A stretch of DNA of 64,000 nt from Arcuatula senhousia (lineage: Eukaryota > Mollusca > Bivalvia > Mytilida > Mytilidae): contig OZ020306.1 in the NCBI GenBank assembly GCA_963971305.1, positions 37,407,512-37,471,511 on the forward strand, given 5' to 3'. The notes beneath the pieces were generated by a model. The model saw nothing but the letters and a program-made list of their open reading frames with translations, made no database searches and was not told the origin of the DNA. A program made the translations under genes and the position numbers. Positions 24,901 through 39,900 of the stretch are shown here, in pieces. Each line of letters starts with the position of its first letter. Position 1 is the stretch's first letter.

Positions 24901-27900
24901 ATATTTCAAGGAGTAACCTCTCATCAGTAGCATTTAAACCAAAACATTGGAAGGTCAAAATCCCAAACAGTTGAAAACGAAAAGTACTCAAAACCAAAAC
25001 GTTCGAACAAGGAAGCCAAATCCAGCACCGAGGATATCGACCATGTGCATTACAAGGAAAGAAACCTGGTGTTTTCATCAATTTTGAATTTAACTATCCG
25101 AAATTTCAGCGACAATATATATTAGAAATTTTATGGTAATTCGTGTCAGACAAGTCTGACTACCAGGCTTGTGATTACCCTCGGGGACCTCTGGTCCACC
25201 AGCAGCGGTTATCGCCCAGTGGTTTCAAAATTACAAATACCAAAACGCGGGTATAAACGGTTAATTTGGATATGCTATATATCGATATTTCAAGGAGTAA
25301 CCTCTCATCAGTAGCATTTAAACCAAAACATTGGAAGGTCAAAATCCCAAACAGTTGAAAACGAAAAGTACTCAAAACCAAAACGTTCGAACAAGGAAGC
25401 CAAATCCAGCACCGAGGATATCGACCATGTGCATTACAAGGAAAGAAACCTGGTGTTTTCATCAATTTTGAATTTAACTATCCGAAATTTCAGCGACAAT
25501 ATATATTAGAAATTTTATGGTAATTCGTGTCAGACAAGTCTGACTACCAGGCTTGTGATTACCCTCGGGGACCTCTGGTCCACCAGCAGCGGTTATCGCC
25601 CAGTGGTTTCAAAATTACAAATACCAAAACGCGGGTATAAACGGTTAATTTGGATATGCTATATATCGATATTTCAAGGAGTAACCTCTCATCAGTAGCA
25701 TTTAAACCAAAACATTGGAAGGTCAAAATCCCAAACAGTTGAAAACGAAAAGTACTCAAAACCAAAACGTTCGAACAAGGAAGCCAAATCCAGCACCGAG
25801 GATATCGACCATGTGCATTACAAGGAAAGAAACCTGGTGTTTTCATCAATTTTGAATTTAACTATCCGAAATTTCAGCGACAATATATATTAGAAATTTT
25901 ATGGTAATTCGTGTCAGACAAGTCTGACTACCAGGCTTGTGATTACCCTCGGGGACCTCTGGTCCACCAGCAGCGGTTATCGCCCAGTGGTTTCAAAATT
26001 ACAAATACCAAAACGCGGGTATAAACGGTTAATTTGGATATGCTATATATCGATATTTCAAGGAGTAACCTCTCATCAGTAGCATTTAAACCAAAACATT
26101 GGAAGGTCAAAATCCCAAACAGTTGAAAACGAAAAGTACTCAAAACCAAAACGTTCGAACAAGGAAGCCAAATCCAGCACCGAGGATATCGACCATGTGC
26201 ATTACAAGGAAAGAAACCTGGTGTTTTCATCAATTTTGAATTTAACTATCCGAAATTTCAGCGACAATATATATTAGAAATTTTATGGTAATTCGTGTCA
26301 GACAAGTCTGACTACCAGGCTTGTGATTACCCTCGGGGACCTCTGGTCCACCAGCAGCGGTTATCGCCCAGTGGTTTCAAAATTACAAATACCAAAACGC
26401 GGGTATAAACGGTTAATTTGGATATGCTATATATCGATATTTCAAGGAGTAACCTCTCATCAGTAGCATTTAAACCAAAACATTGGAAGGTCAAAATCCC
26501 AAACAGTTGAAAACGAAAAGTACTCAAAACCAAAAAGTTCGAACAAGGAAGCCAAATCCAGCACCGAGGATATCGACCATGTGCATTACAAGGAAAGAAA
26601 CCTGGTGTTTTCATCAATTTTGAATTTAACTATCCGAAATTTCAGCGACAATATATATTAGAAATTTTATGGTAATTCGTGTCAGACAAGTCTGACTACC
26701 AGGCTTGTGATTACCCTCGGGGACCTCTGGTCCACCAGCAGCGGTTATCGCCCAGTGGTTTCAAAATTACAAATACCAAAACGCGGGTATAAACGGTTAA
26801 TTTGGATATGCTATATATCGATATTTCAAGGAGTAACCTCTCATCAGTAGCATTTAAACCAAAACATTGGAAGGTCAAAATCCCAAACAGTTGAAAACGA
26901 AAAGTACTCAAAACCAAAACGTTCGAACAAGGAAGCCAAATCCAGCACCGAGGATATCGACCATGTGCATTACAAGGAAAGAAACCTGGTGTTTTCATCA
27001 ATTTTGAATTTAACTATCAGAAATTTCAGCGACAATATATATTAGAAATTTTATGGTAATTCGTGTCAGACAAGTCTGACTACCAGGCTTGTGATTACCC
27101 TCGGGGACCTCTGGTCCACCAGCAGCGGTTATCGCCCTGTGGTTTCAAAATTACAAATACCAAAACGCGGGTATAAACGGTTAATTTGGATATGCTATAT
27201 ATCGATATTTCAAGGAGGTATAATTTGACTTTTTATGCGGTTTCAGTTAAGGTTAAGACGGTCTATTTTTATAAATGTATATTTGATTCAGGTTTATAAA
27301 AAATACGAACATAATAGACACTTCGTCTTTTTAGTGAGCTATTGCCATCACTTGATGTCCGTCATCGTCGTTGTCTGTCGTCTGTAAACAATTTTTTCAA
27401 AAATATTCTCCTCTGAAACTACTGCACAGAATTTTATGAAACTTGGTATACAATGTAATTGAGCCTTCAGGTGTCCTATACAAATGTTGTGTTTCGATTT
27501 TGATCCGTCATAAAACATGGTCACTGTTGCTGAAAATAGGCAACTGATCATGGCCTGTAAATGAGAAAGTATTAGAAATAGAAAAATCTCTACAAAAGTC
27601 TCATTCGGGTCGAAGCTGTCAGACGATCCCTTTTAGGTGTTATGGTCCATATGGTCCATTAAAGGTCAAAAATAGGTGTTTTTCATGTTTTTGCTCTATA
27701 GGATGAAAACTATTTCAGATAGAGAAAAGCAGTTGCTTGCATTCGTCTCATTAAGCATTACAAAAGTCTCCATTGGGTAAAAGATGTCAAATTACCCCTT
27801 ATAGGGGTTATGGCTCTATAAAGGTCTAAAATAATGTTGTTTTCATGATTTTGCTCAATAGTATGAAAAAACATTGCAGATAGAAAAAGAGCTGTTGCTT

Positions 27901-30900
27901 GCTTAAACCTTCAGCTAATTGATTTCTACAAAAGTTTCAATTGGGTCGAAGAAGTCAATTGACCCTTATAGGGGTTATGACCCTTTTAAGGTCAAAACTA
28001 GCATTTTTCAGGTTTTTCGCCTATGGAATGATACCTATTGCAGAGAGAGATAAGCTGTTGCTTACTTCATTCTTCAACTCATTAAGCTCTACAAATATCT
28101 CCATGGGATCAGAGTTGTATGACTCCTTATAGGGGTGATAGCTCATAAAAAAACCTTTTTGCTAAGGCCCAGGTGGGCGATTTAAGCTCCTGGGAGCATC
28201 TTGTTTTAAATTTGCTTACGCTCTGGAAAAAATTCAATTTAAATTATTGTTATGCTGGTCGTAAGGTTCAACATTTTTGTAAAAATAATTAATACACCAT
28301 GTACAGTTTTACAAATTAAAAAAAAATGTATTAAATGTTGAAAAGCCTAAATATGATTTTCTGGCGTCTTTAACCTTTTTAATCAAATCAAATCAAAGAA
28401 GCAAAGGTGTACCAAAGGGGTAATCAGTATCATAAAACCGTGAAGACAAAGACAAAACCGGCAGACAAAAAATCATCACAACAAAACAAACCACATAACA
28501 ACATAAAACACACACACATAACAACAAAACCGCATTCAAAATTGTTGTCATATAAACATCTAGACATAGTTTGTGACAAAAACAAATAATATAACAAAAC
28601 AACAGTAGAAATACATATTTAACGTATAATACATGATATTTTACGTGAACAATGCAATATAGGCTTTGCAAGTATTTTATTAAGAGTCACCTGTCCTCAA
28701 TACTAATGATTAATTAAATAGGAACTTATAACATTAACATGTTTATAGCTATTTGGATTAAGAAGTATTTCTAATTTTTGGTTGTCATTATATTGTTCAT
28801 AATGATCAGTATTTTCAAACAAATCTTCGAGTAATTTTTTTTCGCAAATACTCGTTTGTCTTGCAATGTAGTAGAAAATGAGCTTCGTCCTCTACCACAT
28901 TGCAAGAAACACATAATCTTTGCTCTCTAGGGACTTTTAAGTATCTACCCTTTTCTATAGCTAAAATTAACAAAGCACAAAAAAATATGAAAAAGCAGAA
29001 ATTTTACTAAACATAGACCTAACTGCAACCATACATACATGTATAACGTATTATAGTAAAGCCGGATTGTACTTGTAATTATATGTACACATGTACTACA
29101 TAATATACAGCGTTGAGTATTCTCATATTTCAGACGTCTAACTTCGTTTTTCGTACTTCCTATTCTTATACTGAATGCATCCTAAAATTGACATATTTCG
29201 TTCATCTGCTTAAAATAGATTAATACATGTACAATACACAAAAACCTTAAATAACGAAACGACAGCTGGCTGTTGTATATTTTTTTTTAATTAAAAAAAA
29301 GTATTCTTTAGCCAGTGGCTTACTTTTATTCTGATGACATTACTCTTAGAAAATAAAAGGTTACAGAATACAAACCGATACCTGTAGGGTGCTGCGACTC
29401 CATCGTTTGACTATCGTTGAGTATTTTTTTTATTTGTATCGACATCGAAAAAGAATAAAAAGGTAATAACAAAACTACCGAACTTGAATGATCAATCTCA
29501 TAGTCCAAACGAATCAGTCATACCGGAGAATTGGTGGATCGCAATGGTCCTTACTTGGTACAGGCATTTCAAACGAAATGGTGGGTTAAACCAGGTTTCA
29601 TGGCGCCAAACCTCCCTCTTCCATTGCGATCTTAGGATCCGGTAATGACCATAGAACACAACATAGTTGTGAGACACAATAGGGATATTGAGGTGATCAT
29701 CTCAGTACAGCAGACCAGTCAAACACTAATAAAACAATTAACTATCATATCTTTTAAGTCAATTTTGAACTTTTCTACTAGTGGCTGAAATGAAACCGAC
29801 GACACAAATAATGCAATATGAAATGATAACATCCATCCATGAAGCCGATAAATATGGAATAACGACAACCACCCGGGGACAATCACACACAACATGGAGA
29901 GTATTTCAACACGTTAAAAATGGAGTACAAATCGTCCAAGTGTCACTATCTATTAAATGATAATAATACATATGGTTGTAGTTTTATATTTGTATATATT
30001 ATCTTATTTTAATTCAAATTGATAAATATTATTTCATTTTTTTATTTTTCTTCCAAATAAATAAATAGTATTTCAAGTTTTTATTTTTTTGAATTTATAA
30101 TTATTATTAAAATATAGATTTACCCATACTTCTATATTTTTAATGTTTTAATTTCAGTACACATCTTTAGCGGTTTTTTTTTTCTGCTAGGAGCTTTATT
30201 ATTTTAATTAAATTGTTTTGCAATTCTTTATGTTCCCTCCTGATCATTTGTTTTTATATTTGAATATTGTGAATACTGTGATATGTTTCAAATGTGATAT
30301 TGTAAATACTGTGATAATTTTCTCATATGATATCGTAAAAAAGCAGAGGTACCAATGGGGTATCCGAATGTCAAAAGTCCGAAAGGGCAGAGACAAAAAC
30401 AGTAAACACCAACAAGAACGGGACAAAACAGACAACATGGAAACACAAAATAACTGAATATCAATCAACAATGCGAACTCCAGTTGAAACAATGAACTCA
30501 GGTGCTCCGGAAGAGTAAGAGTAAGCAGTTCCTGCTTGCTATAGCACACGCGTCGCGTTGCCAATAGTCCATTCAGCGTGCCAAATCAAAGACAAAACAA
30601 AACCCTACGACAAACCAACATCTGCACTCATCTGAAAGATCAAAATCCAACATTTGTCTCTAAGTGCATGATGTCTTCCGTAAAATTTCTTGAGTGAAGA
30701 CAGCAACCGAGGAGCAACATAACCCTGTGTGAGCAATTTTTGCGTCAGACGTACGTGTCGCTCTGCTAAGGAAATCGATTTAAGTCCCGCACGCTCTGGA
30801 GTAACGAATCAATTGAGTAACGTAAACTCCATAAGCTGGAGCGGACAGAATTTTGTTACACAAGAAGGGGAAGTTGACGATCGGAAAGTTGAAGTCATCA

Positions 30901-33900
30901 CGTTTGTCATAGAGCCTTGTTGGAAGTCTTCCTTGAGAGTCAATTTCGAGATGTAGATCTAAATATGAGGCAGACTTCCTAGAATTTGTCGTGTCCTTTA
31001 TCTCAAGCTCATGGGGATATATGAGATGGAGAAAGACACCAAATCGAGAATTGTTTAGTGAAAGGACATCATCAATAAAAGCGCATAGAGGAAATTTTTA
31101 GTACTGGTGCTATATATCAATTGTATACAATATAATTATAATAAAATATTAGTTAAACTATAAAGTAGTACCATTCATATATAGTACTTAAAGTCATTAT
31201 TGAACTCATTTTACTTAATGTATTAGTGTTAAGCGACATTCGTGTGTACGTTATTTTGAATTACCCTACGTAGATTTCAGTACAACGTGTAATTTTTTTT
31301 ATGTTCAAATTCTAATGATTGTAATTGCAAGTTTACATATAATTGGAAATTGTTGAACTAGTATAACTAAACGCCTATGTGTATTTATCATTATTAGTTG
31401 GAATAACTACAGTCACGATATTTCCAATCGGTACAGACGACATCGTTCATTTTGAATCAGGAGAGTCTAAAACTTTTACGTGTACAACAGATGACGGGCG
31501 TCCTGCTGCCTTGATACAATGGTATATCGGAGGGCGTAATGTAACAGATCTAGCTACACCCCAGGTTCCACAATTAAATGGTACAAAGTTCATCTCTTCC
31601 AGTCTACTGACTCTCACTGGAATCGAATATGACCACAAAAAGAATATTTTCTGTCAAGCTGTCAACATTGCAGGAAGAGAGTCAGTGACATCAATATTAA
31701 AAACTATCTTCATTCAAGGTTTGTAATAGAGTGATGTTCGAATTACTATAGCGATAACATTTATGGTTAAAAGGGTTTTTCAACATTACTTATTGTAAAT
31801 AATGTATATATTGTAAATATATGTCCTTTTAATGCACATATTAAAAACGAAAGAATATGAAATATGTGCCAGAAAGACACGATCCACATATTGATATATG
31901 ATTTTGATAAATGTACAAAAGCAAGAAAACTATGCGTAACATTACTTTTAGCTGTACAACAACTACGACTGATGGAGAACTAGACAGGAATACTCTTTTG
32001 TAATCGAAAAAAGTCAAAAATCCGTTTACTTGGCTTGCGTTTTTTCCCGCCGATAAAGCAGCTGACAATGTCGCTGTTGTATGACGAAAGCATTACCTTG
32101 AGGTTTTAATGCACGAAATAAAAAATTCGAACACTTTCGTTCTCGTGCATTCGACAGAATCAGATATCATTGCCGATCATATCCTAGCGACCACAGCACT
32201 TCGAGATTTCCCGACATACTATAAGTTACATACTATGTACTGGATTCCTAAGTTGAACAAAATCCATATAAATCTCGTTTGTTTTCTGCTTAAACTTAGT
32301 GTTCTTAAACCCATAAATTTATCTCTTACTTTACTACCATGAAGGACTTTATCATTCAATACTGTGAAAGGGTAAGCGAAAACAGTGGAATTAATCATGT
32401 TTGGAGCGTAAACAAATCTCTTGATGTTTTGGACAAGCTTCGTGCATTTGAAAATACTTTCCATACCGTTGATAGTTACGATATTTCTTTTTTATATGCT
32501 AATCTTCCGCATAAACTGTTAAAAAAAAGAAATTTGAATATTTGGTAAAATCGTGATTTGATAAATCTAAAAGTAATCATATCTGTTCTAAAGTTTCAAA
32601 CGCAAATATAGTAAATCATTTTTTGTAACGAGACTCAAAAGGTTACATTAACTTGATTGATGCAGAACTATCACTGCTCTAAATTATTTGTTAGATAATA
32701 TTTAGATACGTTTTGGTAAACAAATTCTTCGCCAAATTATTGTTCTTTTTATGGGTACTAATCCTTCATTTTCTTATATTATTACTCATAGCTATCCTTC
32801 TGAATTGAACGATTCTAACGTCACCGGTGATAGATGTCCTTTTTAGGTTTAGATTTAAGTATTATTGACGGAAAATTACAAACCAAAGTATATGATAAAC
32901 GTGACGACTTTACCTTCCTTATGATAAATTTCCCTTTTCTTGAAGGAGATGTTCCACTAGCACCGTCATACAGTTAACATTTCACAGTTAGTAAGATATG
33001 CTCGGATCTGCAGTGGTGTTTGTGATTTTAATGATAAAAACCGTTTCATTACTGAATTCTATTAAAACAAGGTTATCTATACCACAAATTAGTAAAACCT
33101 TTTTTTTCTCAATATTTCCACAAGTATTGATCTCTTATTGAAAAAACACGTAGTTTTCTAATAGTGAAAGGAATATTACATCCTGAATTTTATGATAATG
33201 TTTTTCATAAAGCTCACAAGTTTGAAAACAATCCATTGGAACTGAAAAATTGAGCAGCGCCCATTACTAATTAATAACTAAATCGGAGGTAAATCTAAAA
33301 AAATGGGTCAAAGACAGAAATGGCCGGATTTCGTTTAACAAGAAGTAGGTGAGCGACAGACATGAAATCACATCCCACATTATGGGAGCCCATGTTGATG
33401 CTGCATACCAAATATCAAGAGGCTGTGATTAGTAGTTGCTAAGAAAACTGTTACGAAAATTTTCTACTATTGGACATTATTGTCAAAAATTAACTAAGTC
33501 GGTAAACAGGAAGTAGATGAGCGACAGACCTGAAATCGCATCCCACGTTATGGGACCTCACCCTGATACTGTATACCAAATATCAAAATGCTATGATAAA
33601 AAGTTGCTGAGAAAACTGTTACGAAAATTTTCTACTATTGGACATTATTGTCAAAAATTAACTAAGTCGGTAAACAGGAAGTAGGTGAGCGAAAGACCTG
33701 AAATCACATCCCACGTTATGGGACCTCACCCTGATGCTGTATACCAAATATCAAGTGGCTGTGATAAATAGTTGCTGAGAAAACTGTTACGAAAATTTTT
33801 TACTATTGGACATTATTGTCAAAAATTAACTAAGTCGGTAAACAGGAAGTAGGTAAGCGACAGACATGAAATTGCATCCCACGTTATGGGACCCCACCCT

Positions 33901-36900
33901 GATGCTGTATACCAAATATCAAGTGGCTGTGATAAGTAGTTGCTGAGAAAACTGTATGAAATTTTCTTCCCCGCCCGCCCGCAGACCGCCCGCCGCCCGC
34001 CGCCTGCCGCCCGCCCGACATTCACCATTTTATAACCCGGATTTTTCACTCCGTGAAATCCGGCCAAAAAAATCATCTGGTAGATGTTGGCAACCAACGC
34101 AGGATTTGAATTTTTGAACACTTCCGAGAATGTACAGACCACCTATCAAATTTTAATATCATGGCCCCCCCTTTTGGTACATTGCTACAAAAATACATCC
34201 ATATAATTTCTATTTATTGACAGCTGTTATCACCACATAACAAATTGCGTTAAAAGTAAAGATTTTTTTAATTAGCTTTGAATATAATTTATATACTAGA
34301 ACAAGAAAAAAAACTGAGCAGCCGCTCATAAATAAACGATTTTCAAGATAGATTAAAAAAAATAAAATAAACGTGCAAATGTACATTCTGTAATGCAATA
34401 AAGATAGTTTGAAAATTTTATTAAAAATAATTTAGGGGTTCAGAAGTCGTTCCGGACAAAAGATGGTAACCCTTGTCGTCGAAAACTTATTTCATGTTTT
34501 GCTATGAAAAACCCCCCAAAATAAAAGGTGAATATCTACATGTATATTATGCCAAAATGACAATATTAAAAACGAAAGAATATGGAACATGTGCCAGAAA
34601 GACACGATCTTAATATCTAAATGATTTTGATAAGTATACACAAGAAAAATTTCACTGCGTGTGAAGCGCTTTTCTGGATTAACCTTCATCAGACACACTA
34701 GAAGGAAACTTGGAAAACCGGTAGAATATTCGATTTGATAAAACAAAAACAGACTTTACCTTCCTTATGATAAATTTCCCTTTTCTTGAAGGAGATGTTC
34801 CACTAGCACCGTCATACAGTTAACATTTCACAGTTAGTAAGATATGCTCGGATCTGCAGTGGTGTTTGTGATTTTAATGATAAAAACCGTTTCATTACTG
34901 AATTCTATTAAAACAAGGTTATCTATACCACAAATTAGTAAAACCTTTTTTTTCTCAATATTTCCACAAGTATTGATCTCTTATTGAAAAAACACGTAGT
35001 TTTCTAATAGTGAAAGGAATATTACATCCTGAATTTTATGATAATGTTTTTCATAAAGCTCACAAGTTTGAAAACAATCCATTGGAACTGAAAAATTGAG
35101 CAGCGCCCATTACTAATTAATAACTAAATCGGAGGTAAATCTAAAAAAATGGGTCAAAGACAGAAATGGCCGGATTTCGTTTAACAAGAAGTAGGTGAGC
35201 GACAGACATGAAATCACATCCCACATTATGGGAGCCCATGTTGATGCTGCATACCAAATATCAAGAGGCTGTGATTAGTAGTTGCTAAGAAAACTGTTAC
35301 GAAAATTTTCTACTATTGGACATTATTGTCAAAAATTAACTAAGTCGGTAAACAGGAAGTAGATGAGCGACAGACCTGAAATCGCATCCCACGTTATGGG
35401 ACCTCACCCTGATACTGTATACCAAATATCAAAATGCTATGATAAAAAGTTGCTGAGAAAACTGTTACGAAAATTTTCTACTATTGGACATTATTGTCAA
35501 AAATTAACTAAGTCGGTAAACAGGAAGTAGGTGAGCGAAAGACCTGAAATCACATCCCACGTTATGGGACCTCACCCTGATGCTGTATACCAAATATCAA
35601 GTGGCTGTGATAAATAGTTGCTGAGAAAACTGTTACGAAAATTTTTTACTATTGGACATTATTGTCAAAAATTAACTAAGTCGGTAAACAGGAAGTAGGT
35701 AAGCGACAGACATGAAATTGCATCCCACGTTATGGGACCCCACCCTGATGCTGTATACCAAATATCAAGTGGCTCTGATAAGTAGTTGCTGAGAAAACTG
35801 TATGAAATTTTCTTCCCCGCCCGCCCGCTGACCGCCCGCCGCCCGCCGCCTGCCGCCCGCCCGACATTCACCATTTTATAACCCGGATTTTTCACTCCGT
35901 GAAATCCGGCCAAAAAAATCATCTGGTAGATGTTGGCAACCAACGCAGGATTTGAATTTTTGAACACTTCCGAGAATGTACAGACCACCTATCAAATTTT
36001 AATATCATGGCCCCCCCTTTTGGTACATTGCTACAAAAATACATCCATATAATTTCTATTTATTGACAGCTGTTATCACCACATAACAAATTGCGTTAAA
36101 AGTAAAGATTTTTTTAATTAGCTTTGAATATAATTTATATACTAGAACAAGAAAAAAAACTGAGCAGCCGCTCATAAATAAACGATTTTCAAGATAGATT
36201 AAAAAAAATAAAATAAACGTGCAAATGTACATTCTGTAATGCAATAAAGATAGTTTGAAAATTTTATTAAAAATAATTTAGGGGTTCAGAAGTCGTTCCG
36301 GACAAAAGATGGTAACCCTTGTCGTCGAAAACTTATTTCATGTTTTGCTATGAAAAACCCCCCAAAAATAAAAGGTGAATATCTACATGTATATTATGCC
36401 AAAATGACAATATTAAAAACGAAAGAATATGGAACATGTGCCAGAAAGACACGATCTTAATATCTAAATGATTTTGATAAGTATACACAAGAAAAATTTC
36501 ACTGCGTGTGAAGCGCTTTTCTGGATTAACCTTCATCAGACACACTAGAAGGAAACTTGGAAAACCGGTAGAATATTAGATTTGATAAAACAAAAACAGA
36601 AGAAAAAAATTATTACAACAATGACCAGACAGATAAATTTATCATTTTTTAACGAAATATCCAAACAATTCAAATTTTGAAAATATGTAAATTGTGTCTC
36701 TCCAACTCGAAAATATATAAGAGCATACAACTGAAGCACGGGGAAGCTTTATACGACCTCCACACGGCACTAAAGCCAAACTCTGAAATAATATTAAAAA
36801 CGAAAGAATATGGAATATGTGCCAGAAAGACAGGATCCAAATATTGAAATGATTTTGATAAATATACACAAGCAAAATTTCACTGCGTGTGAAGCGCTTT

Positions 36901-39900
36901 TCTGCATTAACCTTCATCAGACACGCTAGGAGAAGAAAACTTGGAAAACCGGGAGAATGTTAGATTTGATAAAACAAAAACAGAAGCAAAAAATTATTAT
37001 AACAATGACCAAACAGATAAACGTATCAAATTTTAAAGAAATACTCAAACGTTGTCAAATTTTGGAAATATGTTAACTGTGTCTTTCCAACACATATTCC
37101 AGTACTCGAAAATATATAAGAGCATAAAACTGAAGCACGGGGAAGCTTTCTACGACCTCCACACGGCACTAAAGCCAAACTCTGAAATAATATTAAAAAC
37201 GAAAGAATATGGAATATATGTGCCAGAAAGACACGATCCACATATTGAAATGATTTTAATAAATGTGCGAAAGCAAAATTTCACGAAATATCCAAACTAG
37301 TCAAATTTTGAAAATATGTAAATTGTGTCTTTCCAAACACATTCCATCACCGAAATTCATCAATCAGTTTAGGAGGAATTGCGGATATATGAGTTATTGG
37401 TGATTTTGAGTTTCACAAAAGGACGAATACTTCTACATGTAATTTTTGGCCTCGCTTTTCAAATCGGAATTAAAAAAAAGATATTTTACGAAACAATTAC
37501 TAGTTTTGTAAAGGTTCCAGGCGTTTTCCAAATTTAAACATTTTTTTAAAATGCCTGACTTAGTCTATTTATAAAATAACTAACGGGATAAGCTTTATCT
37601 CAAAGAAATTGGCGTTTTGGCACATTAACCTTTAAAAAATAAATCTACAGATGGGTGCACACATAACCTGTAGAGTAAGTTAACTTGAAAAGCAGACTTA
37701 AGTTAACTTAAAGGCCACTTGTGACTGGTCATGCGGACGCACGACTGGTTCCAAGTTAACTTTAAAAGCAGTCATAATTCCATGTCTGCTTTTAAAAGCA
37801 GTTGCTTTCTTATGACAGGTCTGGTCAAGTTAACTTCATGACAAGTCTGCTTTATAGAATGAATGTTAAAGCTTTCAAAATACAAAATTATGTTTTACCA
37901 CCTAAAATGTCTTCTACATTATATACTTAATATTATGAAAGATTTTTAATTACAAATTGAACCATTAATTTATTAAACTGAGACAAGTTAGAGTTGACCT
38001 GTTAAATTGACTGGTCTAGTAAGAGCAGTCACGATTTTATGACTGGTTATGACAAGTCATTAAAAAGCTGTCGCAAGTCTGCTTTGACCAGTTTCGAGTT
38101 GAATGTTGAATAAGCAGACATGACCAGACATGGAAAGCAGTCATAAAGTTATAAACTTTGTGTTAACTTTTGTACAGGTTATGTGTGCACCCATCTGTAT
38201 GTTTAAAATAAAATTACAAGTTGAAACTACCAAACAATTCAATCAGACAATTCAGTGACAACTAATCACTGTTTTTTTATTTGTAGTTAAGACTCTTAAT
38301 GCATTAGGCATGTTAGGTGGGATTTAGATTCATGTCTAAAAACTGTTTTCATCACATATCATAATTATTCTGTTTACTTGATTTTAATAGATCACATCTT
38401 CTAAACTTGAACATATTTCGAGACGTTGAAGTCATTAATTTGATATATCTTGCGAACTAGAAAGTAACAGCAGGTTTCAATGCCAACCTGGCAAAAGATA
38501 ATCGTCATTTTGTATGCTATACGATATTGAGATGTGGAATAAGTGTACGCGACACAACAAGCTAGTTCATTTGTCTAAGAATGTATTTATTAGTCCTTCC
38601 AAGTAAGTTTTCCTATTACGGAAATGAACTTAAGATTATTGCTTACCTTTCATGTCTTCGTTGAATCTTCACATCAAAAGGAACTCACAGAGTTATCCTA
38701 TAAGAAGCAAAGAGGTACCAAAGGGATAATCTAACATCATTATACCGAACAGACAAAAAAAAGTTGGTACAAAAAAAACAATCACAACATAACGAACCAC
38801 AAAACAAACAAATCACGCACGTAACAACCAAACATCATGCTTTATTTGTATGGTATATATATATATATTACATAAAATGACATATAAAGAAAGGTATACA
38901 GCCTGATCACCATCATCATGTTCTTCTACAAAAGTGTCAGTTCTACTAACACAAATTTTTGTCTTCTGCAAAAAAATGACAGCACACATATTTCGACACT
39001 ATGTATTTATCAAGATTATACTCCAAAAAGAATAAATGAAATATGGATTTTAGATTACTCTAAGTCTTCAGGTGCGCGTCAGGCGTAGCAAAATTATTGT
39101 CTGGAACTTAGTTGTCATTTGTCTTTCTTCAATTATCATCATTCTCCTAAGTTCATTTATTGCGTTGTATCAATCTGTCACGAACAAGATGTTTTAGTAA
39201 TTTTGGACAGATGATTCGATACATTCATGATAGGCAAACATCAAAATAATTAAAGTGATTATACTTTTGGTAAAAATAGAAAATTAGGTATGCAGTATAA
39301 AAGATAACATAAGAAGATTGATATTTGCTTTTGATATTTTGTTGATTTGTTTTGGATAATATAATTTGAATATTCTTTCAGTACAAATATCTTTTGTGAC
39401 AATTACAACAAATGACATCAACTCAACAATATGTGTTGTGTCTGGAGAGACAGTTAACTTGACCTGTAAAACAGACGCTGGACGTCCTGCAGCCTGGATA
39501 CAGTGGTACATCGGTGGACGGAATGTAACAGATCAAGCTACACCACAAACACCAACACCGAGTGGTACAAAGTTTATATCATCAAGTGTATTGGTTTATA
39601 CAGGGATAGATTCTGATCATAATAAGGACATTCACTGTGAGGCTGCAAATATAGAAAGACGGACACCAGTAAAATCTTCAATTAAAAAACTTTACGTGAA
39701 AGGTATAATTTACATCTTTTATTCTTGTTGCTTCATAAAATATTTCCTGTTTTTAATGTCTGTATTAAAAACCTGGAACTGTTGTCTAATATTAGCTAAA
39801 GTTTATACGGAAATACGTTCCATATTGTCTTGAAAACGTTTCGTTCAATGTACGCCATTGCTTGAAAAAATCATTGTTAATCATGAAGTCATGCTTCATG

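Larger units (their letters stand above)
22667..31397 (+). other. intron 2 (8.7 kb), satellite and hairpin elements
   Basis: It runs from donor GTTAGT at 22667 to an acceptor ending TTATTAG at 31397. It contains two hairpin elements in opposite orientation on either side of the 384-bp satellite, plus R2 and RT fragments. Stretches with nothing recognised: 23715-24074, 28546-29537, 29633-30339 and 31081-31390. Confidence 0.7.
32906..36598. repeat. 1.85-kb tandem direct duplication
   Basis: The block from 32906 to about 34751 is repeated from 34752 to about 36598 with an offset of 1846 bp. It is nearly identical: by eye I see single-base changes (for example GGCTGTGATAAG against GGCTCTGATAAG) and one A inserted in a CCCAAAA run. 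It contains the end of the RT fossil, one GGCCGGATTTC element and a retroelement tail. It is recent, and an assembly artefact should be considered. Confidence 0.9.
31719..39381 (+). other. intron 3 (7.7 kb), RT debris and duplications
   Basis: It runs from GTTTGT to CTTTCAG (39381). Contents are listed separately: RT fragment, 1.85-kb direct duplication with two GGCCGGATTTC elements, a tandem retroelement tail, a TIR element and an R3 fragment. Nothing recognised at 37301-37645 and 38851-39370. Confidence 0.7.

Noticed and set aside
24407..27001. Identical 96-codon open frames on the minus strand, one per 384-bp unit, as a tandem gene family
   Set aside because: They recur only because the satellite units are nearly identical. 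The frame reads into the hairpin region, has no recognisable domain, and nothing shows selection on codons.
24075..27217. Direct repeats as a CRISPR-like array
   Set aside because: Units are 384 bp and contiguous with no variable spacers, and the DNA is eukaryotic. The 129-bp and 168-bp arrays fail for the same reason.
33819..34142. A 107-codon minus-strand frame repeated at 35665-35988
   Set aside because: Both lie inside the duplicated GGCCGGATTTC element and run through its tandem units and GC-rich tract. Duplication explains the conservation.
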